Shown one piece after another: positions 1 through 6,511 of a stretch of DNA of 14,191 bases. The notes under the pieces are model-generated. The model was given only the letters and a program-made list of their open reading frames with translations, did not search any database and had not been told where the DNA came from. This DNA comes from JADGHQ01 sp045805385 (GTDB taxonomy: Bacteria > Actinomycetota > Thermoleophilia > Solirubrobacterales > Thermoleophilaceae): contig JBJMLG010000106.1 in assembly GCA_045805385.1 (NCBI GenBank), forward strand, positions 1-14,191, written 5' to 3'. How positions within the stretch are numbered: position 1 is the stretch's first letter; each line of letters begins with the position of its first letter. The position numbers were made by a program, and so were the translations under genes.

Positions 1-6
1 AAACCC

Positions 7-1485
7 TCAGACCGCCGCGAGGCGGCGCGGCTTGCGGGTCTGCGGGGGCGGCTCGGCGTCGGCCTCCGCAAGCGCCGCCACCTCGGCCGCCACTGCGTCG
101 GGCAGCTCGCTCACCTCGGGCAATGCGTCCGGGTCGGCATAGAAGCCGAAGAACGCCCCGCCGCGATAGGTGAACACCCCGACCGACAGCGCGTGGTCCT
201 CGGACAGCGGCACCACGGGGTGCGCCTCGTCGAGCTCCGCGCCGAGCAGGAATACCGGCACGCTCGGCCCGGGGATGTTCGAGATCGTGAGGTTGTACGC
301 GCGCGCGCTCGCCGCCATGCGCGCGGCGATGTCCTTGAGCGGATCCGGGAGGAAGCCGAGCGCGCTCAGGACCGTCTCGCCGCCCGCTACACGCCCCGAG
401 TCCTTGAACGCACGGGTCGAGCTGTGCACGTCCTCTAGGCGCCCCGCGGCGGAGGCCTTGTGCACGGGCAGCTCGAGGAACACGAACGAGATGCGATTGC
501 CGAGCGAGGCGCGCTCCGAGTCTGCGCGCACGCTGACCGGGACCATCGCCTTGAGCGGCACGGGCTGTTCCCCGCGCCGCAGCGCGAGCGTGCGCAGAGC
601 CCCGGCCACGGCCGCGAGATAGACGTCGTTCACGGTCACGCGCGGCCCCCCGCTGGCCCGGAGTGCAGTGCGCGCCCGTTCGAGAGCGTCCATCTCCACG
701 CGGCCGCGGACGAGCGTTCGCTGCGGCCCTATCGGCACGTTCACGGCCGACTCGGGTGCAGCGGGAAGAAGGTCGTCGCGGACGACGGACGCGACCCGCC
801 GCAGCGTCGCCGCGAGCGCCGCACCCTGGCGCCGCGGCGAGAACGCGAGCTCGGCCGTGGCGCGAGCACCGCGCAGTGCCTCGCCCGCGAGCGAGGCTGC
901 CGATTCGACGGCGAGCGAGATCTGGCCCGGCACGCGCGCGGGCAGCCAGCGCTCGCTCGGCTCGGGCGCGGGCGGCACGGGAGCATCGGGGTCCGAGTCG
1001 AGCAGCAGGAGGCCGAGCTCCACGGCGGACAGCCCGTCGACCATCGCGTGGTGGAGCTTCGCCAGCATGCCCACGCGTCCGTCCTCGAGCCGCGGGACGA
1101 GATACACGTGCCACAGCGGGCGCCCGCGGTCGAGCGGCGTGGAGAACGCCGCGTCGGCCAGCATGTGGAAGGTGTCGAGCGAGACCGGATCGTTGTCGCT
1201 CGTGAGGGCGGTGACGTGGCTCGCCACCTCGAACTCGGGCGCGTCGACCCAGAAGGGCTCGCCGAAACCGGGCAGCGGGAACGCCAGCCGCTGCCGGAAG
1301 CACGGCGTGAGATGAAGCCGGCCGGTGACACTGCGGCGCAACGCTTCGACCGTTGGGCGAGGGCGTCCCGGGTGTGGGCGGAACACGGCGGCCCAGCCCA
1401 CGTGCATATGCGCGTTAGGGGTCTCCACGCGCAGGAACGAGCCGTCCAGCGGTGCCAGTCTCGGGCGCACTTCCGCTCCCTCCAT
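7..1485 (-). CDS. Wax ester synthase / diacylglycerol acyltransferase (WS/DGAT family)
   Basis: This family transfers acyl groups from acyl-CoA to long-chain alcohols or diacylglycerol and makes neutral storage lipid at the inner face of the membrane. The 492-residue length is typical. The N-terminus holds the family's LxPLDGSFLRVET..HMHVG stretch (about residues 10-30). A PLW motif lies near 123-125, and the catalytic HHAMVDG (HHxxxDG) has His145, His146 and Asp150. The C-terminal half contains NLTISNIPGP, matching the family's second conserved block. The ATG at 1485 follows a GGAG nine bases upstream. A GTG at 1470 (giving MRPRLAPLDG) follows GGAGGG seven bases upstream and fits the usual family start equally well. 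The gene lies 84 bases downstream of the gamma-glutamyltransferase-like gene on the same strand, so cotranscription is possible. Wax ester and triacylglycerol activity cannot be told apart from sequence. Confidence 0.93.
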   Translation of the reverse strand: MEGAEVRPRLAPLDGSFLRVETPNAHMHVGWAAVFRPHPGRPRPTVEALRRSVTGRLHLTPCFRQRLAFPLPGFGEPFWVDAPEFEVASHVTALTSDNDPVSLDTFHMLADAAFSTPLDRGRPLWHVYLVPRLEDGRVGMLAKLHHAMVDGLSAVELGLLLLDSDPDAPVPPAPEPSERWLPARVPGQISLAVESAASLAGEALRGARATAELAFSPRRQGAALAATLRRVASVVRDDLLPAAPESAVNVPIGPQRTLVRGRVEMDALERARTALRASGGPRVTVNDVYLAAVAGALRTLALRRGEQPVPLKAMVPVSVRADSERASLGNRISFVFLELPVHKASAAGRLEDVHSSTRAFKDSGRVAGGETVLSALGFLPDPLKDIAARMAASARAYNLTISNIPGPSVPVFLLGAELDEAHPVVPLSEDHALSVGVFTYRGGAFFGFYADPDALPEVSELPDAVAAEVAALAEADAEPPPQTRKPRRLAAV

Positions 1486-1569
1486 CGGGTAGTGCTCCAG
1501 CGAGGGTTCCCAGTGACACGCGGGCAGGCAACCCCTCGGGCTCGGGAAACGCCGGAAATTGCGGGGTAG

Positions 1570-3093
1570 TTAGGGCACGACGATCGCGGCGCCGCCCCGC
1601 CGAGGGTCACCGCCGCCGGACAGCTCGTCGCTGCCGGGGTCGCGCGCGACGGCCTGCACTCCTCCGAAGAACAGGTTCCGCTCACGCCAGCGCCGGACCG
1701 CCCAGCCCTCAGCCTCGAGCGCATCCAGGCCCTCCGGGTCGACGCCCGGTTCGGCGTCCACGGTGTCGTCCTCGAGGTGGAGGCGCGGCGCGTCCACGGC
1801 AGCCTGCGCCGGCAGCCCGTCGTCCACCGACGCGAGCGCCGTCTGGAGGATCGCCGAGCGGATGCGGTTCGACCCCGCGGAGCCGAGCGCGATCTCGGGG
1901 CGCCCGTCGCGGAGCACCACCGTCGGCGCCATCATGCTCGGCAGCCTGCGGCCTGGCTCATGACGGTGATACCCGAGCGGGTTGAGGTCCTGCTCGCCGA
2001 GCATGTTGTTGAGGTGCAGCCCCGTCCCCGGCACGACGACGCCCGAGGATGACCCGTTCGAGCACGTCACCGACGCACAGCAGCCATCGTCGTCGAGCAC
2101 CGCAATGTGCGTGGTGGAGCCGAGCCGGCCGCCCACCTCGCGTGCAGCCGAGTCGAGCGCCTCGTGTGCGAGGAAGCTCTCGAGGTAGCCCTCGGAGTGA
2201 AGGCCCGAGAGAAACTCCTGGGTGCGCTCACGGTTGGTCCGCGCCATGACGCCCACGAGCGTGCGCGGGTCCGGCCGCCGGCCGAGCCGCTCGAGCAGGT
2301 TCAGCGAGTGTGCGATCAGGATGCCGCCGGACGACGGCGGCGGGTTCGTGAGCACCTCGCGGCCGTGGTAGCGGGCACGCACTGGCTCCCGCTCGATCGG
2401 CTCGTAGGCCGCGAGGTCGTCGCGGGTGAGCAGCCCACCGCGCTCGAGCAGCCACTCGCTGGCCGCGGCGGCTACGTCGCCCGTGTAGAGGAAGCCGGGT
2501 CCCTCTGCGCCGAGGCGTTCGAGCAGGTCGCCCAGCTCCGGGAGCCGCAGGGTTTCCCCCGGGCGCAGCGGGCGGCCCTCCGGCTCGTAGATCGCGGCCA
2601 CCTCCGGGGTGGAGGACAGGATCGGGCCGAGGATGGTGTGGAGGTACGACTGGATCTCGTTGATCTCCACCCCTTCCCGCGCTGCGCGCGCCGGAGTGCC
2701 GACGAGCGCCGAGAGCTGCACGCTGCCGAAGCGCTCGAGCGCGTGCGCCAGGCCAAGCGTCGTGCCGTACACGCCGCACGACGACGGCCCGATGTTGAAG
2801 ACCTGGACCGCCTCCTTCGAGAACTCGACGTCGATAGGCATCAGCGGAGCAGGCTCGAGGCGATCGAGCCCGCGCCCAGGCGCGGCCACGAAGAAGTCGA
2901 GCAGCACGTCCTCGCCCGCTGGCGTGTGGACGAGCATGAAGCCGCCGGCGCCGGGCCCGGTGAGCGGCGACTCGCATACGAACGACATCAGCACCGCAGC
3001 CACGGCCGCGTCGACCGCGTTACCGCCAGAACGCAGAACATCCGCCCCCGCGCGAGCGGAGAGCGGATGCCCGGCTGCAACGACGCCTTTCAT
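1570..3093 (-). CDS. ggt: Gamma-glutamyltransferase-family Ntn-hydrolase
   Basis: This 507-residue protein belongs to the gamma-glutamyltranspeptidase family, whose proenzymes cut themselves so that a threonine becomes the N-terminal nucleophile of the small subunit. Family landmarks are GHPLSARAGADVLRSGGNAVDAA at the N-terminus, PPPSSGG (251-257), STTH with the presumed nucleophile Thr327 and His329, LPSMMAPT (384-391) and GSAGSNRI (404-411). Two things are atypical. There is no signal peptide, although classical enzymes are exported. Also, the position that reads D-F-R-E-x-A-P in classical enzymes, whose Arg binds the glutamate carboxylate, reads DFFVAAP (66-72) here. The family is clear, but true glutathione or gamma-glutamyl substrate use is not. 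The ATG at 3093 has no clear ribosome site but matches the usual start of the core domain. The gene is transcribed away from ftsZ's end across a 165-base gap that carries a promoter-like palindrome. Confidence 0.88.
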   Translation of the reverse strand: MKGVVAAGHPLSARAGADVLRSGGNAVDAAVAAVLMSFVCESPLTGPGAGGFMLVHTPAGEDVLLDFFVAAPGRGLDRLEPAPLMPIDVEFSKEAVQVFNIGPSSCGVYGTTLGLAHALERFGSVQLSALVGTPARAAREGVEINEIQSYLHTILGPILSSTPEVAAIYEPEGRPLRPGETLRLPELGDLLERLGAEGPGFLYTGDVAAAASEWLLERGGLLTRDDLAAYEPIEREPVRARYHGREVLTNPPPSSGGILIAHSLNLLERLGRRPDPRTLVGVMARTNRERTQEFLSGLHSEGYLESFLAHEALDSAAREVGGRLGSTTHIAVLDDDGCCASVTCSNGSSSGVVVPGTGLHLNNMLGEQDLNPLGYHRHEPGRRLPSMMAPTVVLRDGRPEIALGSAGSNRIRSAILQTALASVDDGLPAQAAVDAPRLHLEDDTVDAEPGVDPEGLDALEAEGWAVRRWRERNLFFGGVQAVARDPGSDELSGGGDPRRGGAAIVVP

Positions 3094-3174
3094 GGACAGA
3101 TAATCGTCGACCCCGGGCTATCCGCACCTGATCTGACGTGCGAAAGCCGAGCTATGCAAGGACGCAGGGGTGAA

Positions 3175-3192
3175 GCGGTATGTCAATACCGC
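3175..3192 (-). promoter_or_regulatory. Perfect 7-bp palindrome overlapping a TTGACA -35 upstream of the ggt-like gene
   Basis: The plus strand reads GCGGTAT-GTCA-ATACCGC, a perfect 7-bp inverted repeat with a 4-base spacer. On the minus strand its centre contains TTGACA, a perfect -35 hexamer (3181-3186), about 90 bases upstream of the ATG at 3093. No convincing -10 hexamer sits at 16-19 bases spacing, so the promoter itself is uncertain. Symmetry over a -35 box is what a repressor operator looks like. The regulator is unknown. Confidence 0.45.
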
Positions 3193-3206
3193 GAATCCCC
3201 GAGGAC

Positions 3207-3230
3207 GCCGCAAAGCGAAGGCTTGCAGCC
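3207..3230 (-). terminator. Weak hairpin downstream of ftsZ
   Basis: About 30 bases past the ftsZ stop, the minus strand can form GCAAGC-CTTC-GCTTTGC, a six-pair stem with one bulged T and a four-base loop. There is no T-run. It could help end the parA-ftsZ transcript, but hairpins of this quality are common in high-GC DNA. Confidence 0.25.
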
Positions 3231-3260
3231 GTCAGATCGGGTGCGGGCAGCCGTCAGATC
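3225..3260. repeat. 14-bp direct repeat (period 22) at the ftsZ 3' end
   Basis: GCAGCCGTCAGATC occurs at 3225-3238 and again at 3247-3260. The second copy runs into the ftsZ stop codon (3259-3261). The core GTCAGATC also occurs inverted as GATCTGAC at 3130-3137 in the same intergenic region. Function is unknown; chance duplication or a protein-binding site are both possible. Confidence 0.5.
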
Positions 3261-4680
3261 AGGCGCGCGGGATGAACTCGGGAACGTCCAATTCGCCCAG
3301 TGAACCCTCGCGCGTGCGGGTCACCCGCGGCTCGTGGTCCGCCTCGCGGGCGTCCCTGCGGGGCCGCTCGAAGCGCTCGGTCCGGTCTGCGGACTCGGCT
3401 CGCGGAGCGGCCCTCCGCACGGGGCGGTCGCCGTAGCCGGTGGCGACGACGGTGACCCACACCTGGTCCACGACCTTCTCGTCGACCATGGCTCCGAAGA
3501 TGATGTTCGCGTCGGGATGCGCCGCCTCGGACACCGCGCGCGCCGCCTCGTTGACCTCCCACAGCGAGAGGTCGCGGCCGCCGGTGATCGACAGCAGGAT
3601 CGAGCGGGCGCCGTCCACCGAGGTCTCGAGCAGCGGCGACTCCACCGCCCGCTGCGCCGCCTCGATCGCACGGTGCTCGCCGGTGGCCATGCCGATTCCG
3701 AGCAGTGCCGCCCCGGCCTGGGACATGATCGTGCGGACGTCCGCGAAGTCGAGGTTGATGAGGCCCGGCAGCGTGACGAGATCGGAGATGCCCTGCACGC
3801 CCTGGCGCAGCACGTCGTCGGCCACGCGGAACGCGTCGACCATCGAGGTCTGCTTGTCGAGCACGCTCAGCAGGCGCGAGTTCGGGATCGTGATCAGCGT
3901 GTCGACCTCGCGGGCGAGCTCCTCCACGCCCTGGTCGGCCTGCAACGCCCGGCGCGAGCCCTCGAACGAGAACGGCTTCGTGATGATGCCGACCGTCAGA
4001 GCGCCCACCTCGCGCGAGATGCGAGCGATCACCGGAGCCGCGCCGGTGCCGGTTCCGCCGCCGGCGCCCGCCGCGATGAACACCATGTCGGCGCCCTTCA
4101 GCAGGCTCTTCAGGTGGTCGTAGTCCTCGAGCGCCGACTGGCGCCCGAGCTCGGGGTTCGAGCCCGCGCCTAGTCCGCGCGTGACATCGGAGCCGATGTG
4201 CACGGTCTCGTAGGCCTCCGACGACTGCAGCGACTGAGCGTCGGTGTTGACCGCGATGAAGTCGACGCCCTCGACGCCGGCCTCGATCATGCGGTTCACC
4301 GCGTTCACGCCGGCGCCGCCGACGCCGACCACGCGGAGCACGGGCCCACGGGTGGGGTCGTTCGCCGGCACCCAATCCGAGGTGGGCTGCGGCGCGTGCG
4401 ACGGCTTGTCGAGGATGTTCTCGGGGATGTCCGAGGAGAAGACCGCCCGCAGGCGCTCCTCCGGGGACGGCACGACGCGGGCCTCGCGCGTGAGCTGCGG
4501 CTCGCGCGCCGACGGCGGCGCGGGACGAAGCTGCTCCCTCGAAGGCTCGGGACGGCGCTCCTCCTCACGCGGCTTTTCCTCGCGAGGCGCGGGCGTGTCG
4601 CCGATCCCCTCTTCCTCAGTGCGACGGAAGAGCGCCGACAGTGGGCCCTCGCGCATGCTCGCTCGCTTACCGCGTTCCAT
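3259..4680 (-). CDS. ftsZ: Cell division protein FtsZ with long N-terminal extension
   Basis: FtsZ is the tubulin-like GTPase that polymerises into the division ring. The core is fully canonical: GVGGAGVNAVNRM (from 119), AVNTDAQ (143-149), TRGLGAGSNPELGR (167-180), the tubulin signature GAGGGTGTGAAP (205-216), and the catalytic T7 loop NLDFADVRTIM (309-319). A charged linker (about 421-458) ends in ELDVPEFIPRA, matching the C-terminal peptide that binds FtsA/SepF-type partners. The 473-residue length comes from about 110 extra residues before the core, rich in Glu, Arg and Pro, including MREGPLSALFRR (9-20) and a second conserved-looking patch near 71-92. The ATG at 4680 is supported by AGGAGG at 4690-4695, nine bases upstream. 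An internal ATG at 4656 (residue 9) has no good site. The start overlaps the parA stop by 14 bases, implying translational coupling. No dcw genes flank it. Confidence 0.96.
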   Translation of the reverse strand: MERGKRASMREGPLSALFRRTEEEGIGDTPAPREEKPREEERRPEPSREQLRPAPPSAREPQLTREARVVPSPEERLRAVFSSDIPENILDKPSHAPQPTSDWVPANDPTRGPVLRVVGVGGAGVNAVNRMIEAGVEGVDFIAVNTDAQSLQSSEAYETVHIGSDVTRGLGAGSNPELGRQSALEDYDHLKSLLKGADMVFIAAGAGGGTGTGAAPVIARISREVGALTVGIITKPFSFEGSRRALQADQGVEELAREVDTLITIPNSRLLSVLDKQTSMVDAFRVADDVLRQGVQGISDLVTLPGLINLDFADVRTIMSQAGAALLGIGMATGEHRAIEAAQRAVESPLLETSVDGARSILLSITGGRDLSLWEVNEAARAVSEAAHPDANIIFGAMVDEKVVDQVWVTVVATGYGDRPVRRAAPRAESADRTERFERPRRDAREADHEPRVTRTREGSLGELDVPEFIPRA

Positions 4681-5515
4681 TGGCGAGAACCTCCTCTGCC
4701 AGTTGCCGGTAGGCGTAGGCCGCCTTGCCGTCAGGGTCGTATTTCAGCACCGACATCCCCTTCACGGGCGCTTCCGCGAAGCGCACGGTCTTCTTGATCC
4801 GCGAGGCGAACACCCGGTCCCCGAAATTCTCCTCGAGCAGCTCGATCGCCTCCTTGGCGTGCATCGTGCGCGTGTCGACGAGCGTGGGCAGGATGCCCTC
4901 GATCTCTACGTCCGGGTTGAGGTTCTCGCGAATCATCGAAAGCGTGTTCTGGAGCTGGATCAGCCCTCGCATCGACAGATACTCGCACTGGACGGGGACG
5001 ATCACCTTGTCGGCGGCCGTCAACGCGTTGATCGTGAGCAGCCCAAGGCTGGGCGGCGTGTCGATGCAGATGAAGTCGTAGTCGTCCTTGATGGGCGCAA
5101 AAGCCTTCTCCAGCGAGCGCTCCCGGCCGATCTGTGTGGACATCGCGATCTCGGCGCCGGCCAGGTCGATCGACGCGCAGGCGATGTCCACCTCGCGGCG
5201 GCGGACCACCTCGCGGATGGAGATGTGGTGCACGAGCACGTCGTACATCGACGACTCGAGCGTGTCCGGGTCGATGCCCTGGCTCATCGTGAGATTCGCC
5301 TGGGGGTCCATGTCCACGCAGAGCGCGCGGTGTCCCTTCTCGACGAACGCCGCGGCAAGGTTCAGCGTCGTCGTGGTCTTGGCCACCCCGCCCTTCTGAT
5401 TGGCGAACGCGATGACCTTGGCCCCAGGCTTTTCTGGCTCGCGTGTCACTGCGGACTCCGATCTATTTCGCGCCTCGTCCCTCGGGGTGGCGCTCTTTCG
5501 GTCGAACAGACCCAT
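4667..5515 (-). CDS. parA: Orphan ParA/Soj-family partitioning ATPase
   Basis: This 282-residue protein is a deviant Walker A ATPase that probably positions DNA or division machinery through ATP-dependent dimerisation and nucleoid binding. The P-loop NQKGGVAKTTTT (39-50) has the signature Lys41 and catalytic Lys46, with Ala where most ParAs have Gly. DMDPQANLT (68-76), IDTPPSLGLLTINALTAAD (from 151) and VRFAEAPVKG near the C-terminus follow the family. From memory it resembles M. tuberculosis Rv3213c (which also has VAKTT) more than the parAB-linked ParA. No parB is adjacent. A 35-residue polar leader precedes the core. The ATG at 5515 is chosen because it starts the recognisable N-terminus. 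An in-frame GTG at 5534-5536 would add seven residues and has a slightly distant GAAGGA. The open frame continuing upstream past 5579 lies antisense to the next gene and is not coding. The gene is coupled to ftsZ by a 14-base overlap. Confidence 0.9.
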   Translation of the reverse strand: MGLFDRKSATPRDEARNRSESAVTREPEKPGAKVIAFANQKGGVAKTTTTLNLAAAFVEKGHRALCVDMDPQANLTMSQGIDPDTLESSMYDVLVHHISIREVVRRREVDIACASIDLAGAEIAMSTQIGRERSLEKAFAPIKDDYDFICIDTPPSLGLLTINALTAADKVIVPVQCEYLSMRGLIQLQNTLSMIRENLNPDVEIEGILPTLVDTRTMHAKEAIELLEENFGDRVFASRIKKTVRFAEAPVKGMSVLKYDPDGKAAYAYRQLAEEVLANGTR

Positions 5516-5538
5516 GTCGAATCCCGTATTTCTCACGA

Positions 5539-5569
5539 TTGATGGGGAATCCTTCTCCGGCCGTACCCT
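5539..5569 (+). promoter_or_regulatory. Predicted promoter for the Get3-like operon, possibly leaderless
   Basis: TTGATG (5539-5544) and TACCCT (5564-5569, matching TANNNT) are 19 bases apart. A start site six to eight bases after the -10 would fall at about 5576-5578, directly before the ATG at 5579, which has no ribosome-binding sequence. This fits a leaderless transcript, common in actinobacteria. The 63-base gap must also hold the divergent parA promoter, for which no good hexamers are visible. Confidence 0.4.
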
Positions 5570-5578
5570 CTTTTGGCC

Positions 5579-6511
5579 ATGTCTTCGCTTCTCGACAAGC
5601 GCCTGATCTTCGTCACCGGCAAGGGCGGGGTCGGAAAGACGACCGTCGCAACCGCTCTGGGACTGCTCGCGGCGCGCTCCGGAAAGCGCACGATCGTCTG
5701 CGAAGTTGCGCAGCAGGAGCGCATGTCGCGCGTGTTCCGGCGCGAGGGCGTGGGCTACCACGAGACCGAGCTCGCCGAGCGCCTGTTCGCCATCTCCATC
5801 GACCCGCAGCACGCGATGGAGGAGTACCTGCGCCAGCAGATCAAGCCCGGCGCGCTCTACCAGCTGCTGTTCGACAACCGGATCTTCCAGTACTTCGCGG
5901 CCGCCGCCCCGGGCACGCGGGAGTTCCTCACGATCGGGAAGGTGTGGGAGCTGGCACAGCTCGAGCGGCGGGCGGCGGGCACGCGCCCGTACGACCTCGT
6001 GATCCTCGACGCGCCCGCGACCGGTCACGGCCTGGGCATGCTGCACACGCCCGCGACCATGCGCGACTTGGCGCGCGCGGGGCCGATCCGCAACCACGCC
6101 GACCGCGTCGACAAGTTCGTACGCGACCCGAAGAAGACCGGCGTGCTGGTGGTCGCGCTGCCGGAGGAGATGCCGGTGAACGAGACGCTCGAGCTCGAGG
6201 AGGCGCTGGCTGAGCAGATGGGCATGGAGATCGACGCGGTGGTGGCGAACGGCCTCTACCCCGAGCGCTTCAACACCAAGGAGGCCGAGCAGATCGAACG
6301 CGTGGACGGCACGCATCCGGTTCCAGCGGTGGCCGCCGCGCTCGGGGCCGCGCACGCGCAGCACGTCCGGGCACGCGGCCAGCGCTCGCAACTGCGCCGC
6401 CTCCGGCGCGCGGCCGCGGCACCCGTAGCGACGCTGCCGTTCCTGTTCGAGCCAGAGCTGTCGCTCGAGTCGTTCGAGCGCCTCTCGCTCGACTTGGAGA
6501 GGAAGCTGTGA
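5579..6511 (+). CDS. Get3/ArsA-family ATPase, first subunit (Rv3679/BagA-like)
   Basis: This 310-residue deviant Walker A ATPase belongs to the ArsA/Get3 family. Get3 chaperones tail-anchored membrane proteins and ArsA drives arsenite export; no arsenite metal-site cysteine cluster or ars gene is seen here. The P-loop is GKGGVGKTT (14-22) with signature Lys15 and catalytic Lys20. LVILDAPATGHGLGML and the following DLARAGPIRNHADRVDKFV and PEEMPVNETLELEEAL track, from memory, the M. tuberculosis protein Rv3679, described as a bacterial Get3-like protein. The ATG at 5579 is used; a TTG two codons earlier (5573) is possible. There is no ribosome site, in line with the leaderless promoter. Its TGA overlaps the GTG of the next gene by four bases, so the two products are probably made together and form a heteromer. 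Substrate is unknown. Confidence 0.88.
   Translation: MSSLLDKRLIFVTGKGGVGKTTVATALGLLAARSGKRTIVCEVAQQERMSRVFRREGVGYHETELAERLFAISIDPQHAMEEYLRQQIKPGALYQLLFDNRIFQYFAAAAPGTREFLTIGKVWELAQLERRAAGTRPYDLVILDAPATGHGLGMLHTPATMRDLARAGPIRNHADRVDKFVRDPKKTGVLVVALPEEMPVNETLELEEALAEQMGMEIDAVVANGLYPERFNTKEAEQIERVDGTHPVPAVAAALGAAHAQHVRARGQRSQLRRLRRAAAAPVATLPFLFEPELSLESFERLSLDLERKL

Noticed and set aside
460..1569. Long plus-strand open frame opposite the acyltransferase
   Set aside because: Composition is Arg/His/Gly-rich with no motifs; it is a high-GC antisense shadow of a clearly recognised gene.
2107..3303. 398-codon plus-strand frame opposite the ggt-like gene
   Set aside because: Translation is low-complexity Arg/Glu/Ala and lacks family features, whereas the minus strand encodes intact GGT motifs.
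4244..5542. 432-codon plus-strand frame opposite ftsZ and parA
   Set aside because: It crosses two well-conserved genes on the other strand and has no recognisable domain.
5516..6391. N-terminal extension of ParA reaching far into the divergent Get3-like gene
   Set aside because: The extra part is antisense to a conserved ATPase, and the ParA N-terminus is complete from 5515.
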